Assembly (NCBI GenBank): GCA_903897855.1
Contig: CAIUDH010000043.1
Location: forward strand, 1-54,462
DNA from: an uncultured Bacteroidota bacterium
GTDB taxonomy: Bacteria; Bacteroidota; Bacteroidia; UKL13-3
Reading direction: 5' to 3'
DNA length: 54,462 nucleotides
Below are positions 51,808 to 54,462 of the stretch, one piece after another; position 1 is the stretch's first letter; every line of letters begins with the position of its first letter. The notes below the pieces were generated by a model that had not been told where the DNA came from, searched no databases, and saw nothing but the letters and a program-made list of their open reading frames with translations. Both the position numbers and the translations under genes were made by a program.

Positions 51808-53274
51808 ATGAAAGGATTCAAATTAACTATTGTTGGATTATTGGCCCTTGCCCTGCTGTCCACCTCGTGTAAAAAGCAAAAATCGTCGACCACAGGTTGG
51901 AATTTGAATGATGCAAAATGGGGTGGTTTTCAAAAACTTAATTATAAAGGACAAGAAACAGGCCCGAATCTTATTTTGGTACCCGGAGGTACTTTTACCA
52001 TGGGTAGTCAAGAGCAAGATGTATTGTACGATAACAATAACATGGAAAGGCGCGTTACCATTCCTACATTTTATCTCGATGAAGCCGAAATATCGAATAA
52101 TCAATATTGCGAATATCTATATTGGCTTCAACGTACCTATCTTGATGTGCCTCAGGTTCATAGCGCTGCATTGCCCGACACCTTATCATGGCGTAATAAA
52201 TTAGCTTATAATGAGCCTTATGTAACCAACTATTTGCGTCACCCATCATTTCAAGATTATCCTGTTGTTGGAGTAAGTTGGATTCAAGCAAGCCGTTATT
52301 GCGAATGGCGTACCGACCGCGTGAATGAGATGATTTTGATTCGTGAAGGAATACTCAAGCCGAATCCTGCACAAGCCAATGAAGATGTATTTAACACCGA
52401 TGCTTATCTGCAAGGACAATATGAGGGAGCCATTAAAGAAAAAGGACAACTCAAAGATTTAGACCCGAATGGAGCAGGAACAAGAAAAGTTCGTATAGAA
52501 GACGGTATCTTTTTGCCTGATTATAGATTGCCAACCGAAGCGGAATGGGAATATGCGGCTTCTGCCATGACGGGTAACGCAAATAAAGGAGAAGAGAATA
52601 TTAACACACGCCGCGTTTATCCATGGAATGGGTTAACTGTGAGAGCCGAAGCACCTGAGAAAAGACGGGGCGAGATTATGGCCAACTTTAAACGTGGAAG
52701 AGGTGATAATGCTGGTATTGCAAGCAAATTAAATGATAACGGTTTTATTACGACTCCCGTTATATCAAATTATCCAAACGATTTTGGTTTGTATAATATG
52801 GCAGGAAACGTGAGCGAATGGGTAATGGATATTTATCGTCCTTTGACAGGTGAAGATGTGACTGACTTTCGTGCCTTCCGTGGTAATGTTTACAAAACAA
52901 AACAACTGGATCCGGATGGCTACGTGATGGAAAAAGATTCATTGGGTAGAATTAAATATCGTGACGTAACGGTGGAAGAAAATGCGAACCGTCACAATTA
53001 CAAAAAATCGGATAACATGGGTTACCTTGATGAAGAAACGTATCAGAACGATGAACAAAAATATGACTATGGTACAACGACCTTGATCAATAACAAGGCC
53101 CGTGTTTATAAAGGGGGTTCTTGGAATGACAGAGCGTATTGGTTGACTCCAGGCACACGTCGTTTTCTAGAAGAGTCCCAATCGACGAGTACTCTTGGTT
53201 TCCGTTGTTGCATGGAGCGTTTAGGCGGTGCAGCAGGTAATAATCAAAAGAAAAAGAAAGGAAGCGGATACTAA
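51808..53274 (+). CDS. gldJ: Gliding motility lipoprotein GldJ
   Basis: A 488-residue lipoprotein. The lipobox ends at Cys21 (ALLSTSCKK). The STTGWNLNDAKWGGF lead and a formylglycine-generating-enzyme-like fold follow (LILVPGGTFTMGSQEQDVLY, YLDEAEISNNQYCEYLYWL, LPTEAEWEYAASAM, GNVSEWVMDIYRP, YKGGSWNDRAYWL, STLGFRCCMERLG). The AALPDTLSWRNKLAYNEP block is specific for GldJ against GldK. GldJ is needed for gliding and stabilises GldK and the T9SS ring in flavobacteria. In Flavobacterium gldJ is also next to porU and porV. Confidence 0.9.
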   Translation: MKGFKLTIVGLLALALLSTSCKKQKSSTTGWNLNDAKWGGFQKLNYKGQETGPNLILVPGGTFTMGSQEQDVLYDNNNMERRVTIPTFYLDEAEISNNQYCEYLYWLQRTYLDVPQVHSAALPDTLSWRNKLAYNEPYVTNYLRHPSFQDYPVVGVSWIQASRYCEWRTDRVNEMILIREGILKPNPAQANEDVFNTDAYLQGQYEGAIKEKGQLKDLDPNGAGTRKVRIEDGIFLPDYRLPTEAEWEYAASAMTGNANKGEENINTRRVYPWNGLTVRAEAPEKRRGEIMANFKRGRGDNAGIASKLNDNGFITTPVISNYPNDFGLYNMAGNVSEWVMDIYRPLTGEDVTDFRAFRGNVYKTKQLDPDGYVMEKDSLGRIKYRDVTVEENANRHNYKKSDNMGYLDEETYQNDEQKYDYGTTTLINNKARVYKGGSWNDRAYWLTPGTRRFLEESQSTSTLGFRCCMERLGGAAGNNQKKKKGSGY

Positions 53275-53295
53275 GCAGTTTTAGAATAAATTATA

Positions 53296-53329
53296 AAAAG
53301 CCATACAAAATTTTGTGTGGCTTTTTTTT
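53296..53329 (+). terminator. Intrinsic terminator after gldJ
   Basis: GCCATACAAAA at 53300-53310 pairs with TTTTGTGTGGC at 53311-53321 (one G-T pair), followed by eight T. It has almost no loop in full pairing, so a few A-T pairs open at the tip. It ends the gldJ transcript. Confidence 0.85.
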
Positions 53330-53349
53330 CATTTCATCGTTTCAAAAAT

Positions 53350-53357
53350 TATATTTG
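53350..53357 (+). promoter_or_regulatory. -7 promoter box of the last glycosyltransferase gene
   Basis: An exact TATATTTG followed by C, 12 nt before the ATG at 53370. It supports this start over the upstream codon at 53313, which would lie in the gldJ terminator. Confidence 0.55.
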
Positions 53358-53369
53358 CGTAAACAAATC

Positions 53370-54323
53370 ATGCCTAAAATATCAATCATCATACCTTGCT
53401 ACTTCAATGAGGGAAACATACCCATTACCTCCAAAGAACTTATAGAGAATGAGAAAAATTTTGATGCCGATATTGTTTTTGAATATGTGATGGTCGACGA
53501 TGGAAGTAAGGATAATACGTACGCCGAATTACTAAAATTCAAACAACAATTTCCAGAAAAGGTGACGCTGGTAAAATTAGCCGGGAATGTAGGATCCTTC
53601 AATGCTGTTTTGGCTGGTATGCATCACGCTACCGGCGACTGCAATATCATTCTTGCTGCCGACCTGCAAGACCCACCCGAACTGATGCCCAAGATGGTAG
53701 ATTATTGGCGAAAGGGAATAAAATTCGTGGTGGCCAATAGAGTGAATAGAGAAGAAGGATTGTTTCAGAAATTCTTCTCCAATTCCTATCATCGCTTGAT
53801 CAAAAAATATGCGTTGAAAAATGTTCCTCCAGGAGGATACGATTTGGTTTTATTCGATAAACAATTGAGAGAAGACGTAGTAAAAATTAATGAACGAAAT
53901 ACCAATCAGGTGTATCTTCTTTCGTGGCTTGATTATGATTATGTGAATATCCCTTACACACGTCGGAAAAGAGAAGTGGGAACATCGAGATGGACCTTGA
54001 AGAAAAAAATAAAGCTATTTATTGATTCCTTTATCTCCTTTTCTTTTGCCCCTATACGGATGATCTCTGTAGTTGGATTATTGCTCGGGTTGATCGCATT
54101 TATCTATGGGGTTTTTATTCTCATCTCTCGCATCATGGGTAATATAAAAGTAGAAGGATGGACGGCCATGATGGTCACTTTCCTTTTTGTTGCAGCATTT
54201 CAGATGATGGCCCTCGGCATCATTGGCGAATACGTTTGGAGAGCTCTTGATGCCGCCCGTGGACGACCTAATTTTATTGTTGACGAGGTAAGAAAAGCGG
54301 AGATAGTGGAAACGAAAATATAA
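53370..54323 (+). CDS. Membrane family 2 glycosyltransferase (GtrB/DPM1-like)
   Basis: A 317-residue enzyme. A GT-A domain is at the front (KISIIIPCYFNEGNIP, VMVDDGSKDNTYAEL, LAGNVGSFNAVLAGMHHATG, AADLQDPPELMPKMVDYW) and two transmembrane helices at the end (about 228-253 and 266-290). This is the layout of GtrB, ArnC and CsbB-like enzymes, which move a sugar from a nucleotide to undecaprenyl phosphate at the inner membrane. The sugar cannot be told. Its location after gldJ does not show a link with gliding. Confidence 0.9.
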   Translation: MPKISIIIPCYFNEGNIPITSKELIENEKNFDADIVFEYVMVDDGSKDNTYAELLKFKQQFPEKVTLVKLAGNVGSFNAVLAGMHHATGDCNIILAADLQDPPELMPKMVDYWRKGIKFVVANRVNREEGLFQKFFSNSYHRLIKKYALKNVPPGGYDLVLFDKQLREDVVKINERNTNQVYLLSWLDYDYVNIPYTRRKREVGTSRWTLKKKIKLFIDSFISFSFAPIRMISVVGLLLGLIAFIYGVFILISRIMGNIKVEGWTAMMVTFLFVAAFQMMALGIIGEYVWRALDAARGRPNFIVDEVRKAEIVETKI

Positions 54324-54462
54324 ATTTGTTTCTGCCATTTGATTTGGGTAAATCTTAGAATCAGCTTGTATTTAGAATTGCAAGAGGGTGGTCCTTTCCT
54401 TTGTATTCTCAATAAAACATCTACAATTAGCAATTAACAATTATCTTCGTGCTTCAAAAAAA
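54324..54462 (+). promoter_or_regulatory. Intergenic end of the window with a promoter-like box
   Basis: No gene lies in this last stretch. TATCTTCG at 54442-54449 is one base off TAnnTTTG and may serve a gene that starts just beyond the window. Confidence 0.3.

Noticed and set aside
1-54462. CRISPR arrays, insertion sequences, integrases, rRNA and tRNA genes
   Set aside because: Reading both strands I saw no spaced direct repeats, no transposase or integrase motifs, and no rRNA or tRNA-like stretch that folds.

Overview
The window is chromosomal DNA of a member of the phylum Bacteroidota. The evidence is a type IX secretion / gliding cluster (porV, porU, a PorP/SprF protein, gldJ), a secreted protein with a type IX C-terminal sorting domain, a subtype-iii type VI secretion locus, an HU-SPOR fusion protein, AT-rich intergenic DNA, promoters of the TAnnTTTG type, and few Shine-Dalgarno sequences. 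The class or genus cannot be told from the sequence alone. No rRNA, tRNA, CRISPR array, transposase or phage integrase was seen.

Layout. 1-6.1 kb: housekeeping genes (alpha/beta hydrolase, aroE, DedA, a family 2 glycosyltransferase, two GNAT acetyltransferases, an HU/SPOR membrane protein), two tiny tandem lipoproteins that automated callers tend to miss, and a small two-hairpin intergenic repeat. 6.1-10.6 kb: a three-gene SMC/MukBEF-like operon (MksB-, MksF- and MksE-like) without the JetD nuclease of Wadjet. 10.8-12.9 kb: a CDP-lipid module (CdsA, a CDP-alcohol phosphatidyltransferase, and a divergent SEC59/DGK1-type CTP-dependent kinase). 12.9-27.9 kb: a minus-strand type VI secretion operon reading tssB, tssC, three hcp genes, vgrG, tssE, tssF, PAAR and then two cargo modules. 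Module A ends in a LysM-metzincin protease and a lipoprotein. Module B has a DUF4123 chaperone, a large unknown protein and an unknown partner. 28.2-37.3 kb: pruA, a TonB-dependent receptor, a small membrane protein, a GH13 amylase lipoprotein and a T9SS-exported BNR-like protein. 37.6-45.2 kb: two TPM proteins, the iscS-iscU-iscA operon, an M28 peptidase, rlmB, a SPOR protein, superoxide dismutase and ispF. 45.3-54.3 kb: porV and porU on the minus strand, and the PorP/SprF gene, gldJ and a membrane glycosyltransferase on the plus strand.

How the genes work together. The T6SS section encodes the contractile tail (sheath, tube, spike, part of the baseplate) and its cargo, but not TssG, TssK, the ClpV ATPase or the TssN-R trans-envelope proteins; these must lie elsewhere if the machine works. 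Two hairpins divide the tail operon into sheath, tube and spike segments. Five consecutive tail genes share an AACCCTTWAA-like element 13-16 nt before their start codons. The T9SS section supplies the sortase (PorU), its outer-membrane shuttle partner (PorV), a SprF-like protein and GldJ, which would serve the CTD-bearing protein at 35.3 kb.

The most interesting candidates for undescribed biology are the two T6SS cargo modules, the MksBFE-like operon with unusual ATPase motifs, the twin Cys-tailed mini-lipoproteins, the repeated leader element of the T6SS genes, and a set of genes whose -7 promoter box lies only 4-8 nt before the start codon, which predicts leaderless mRNAs.
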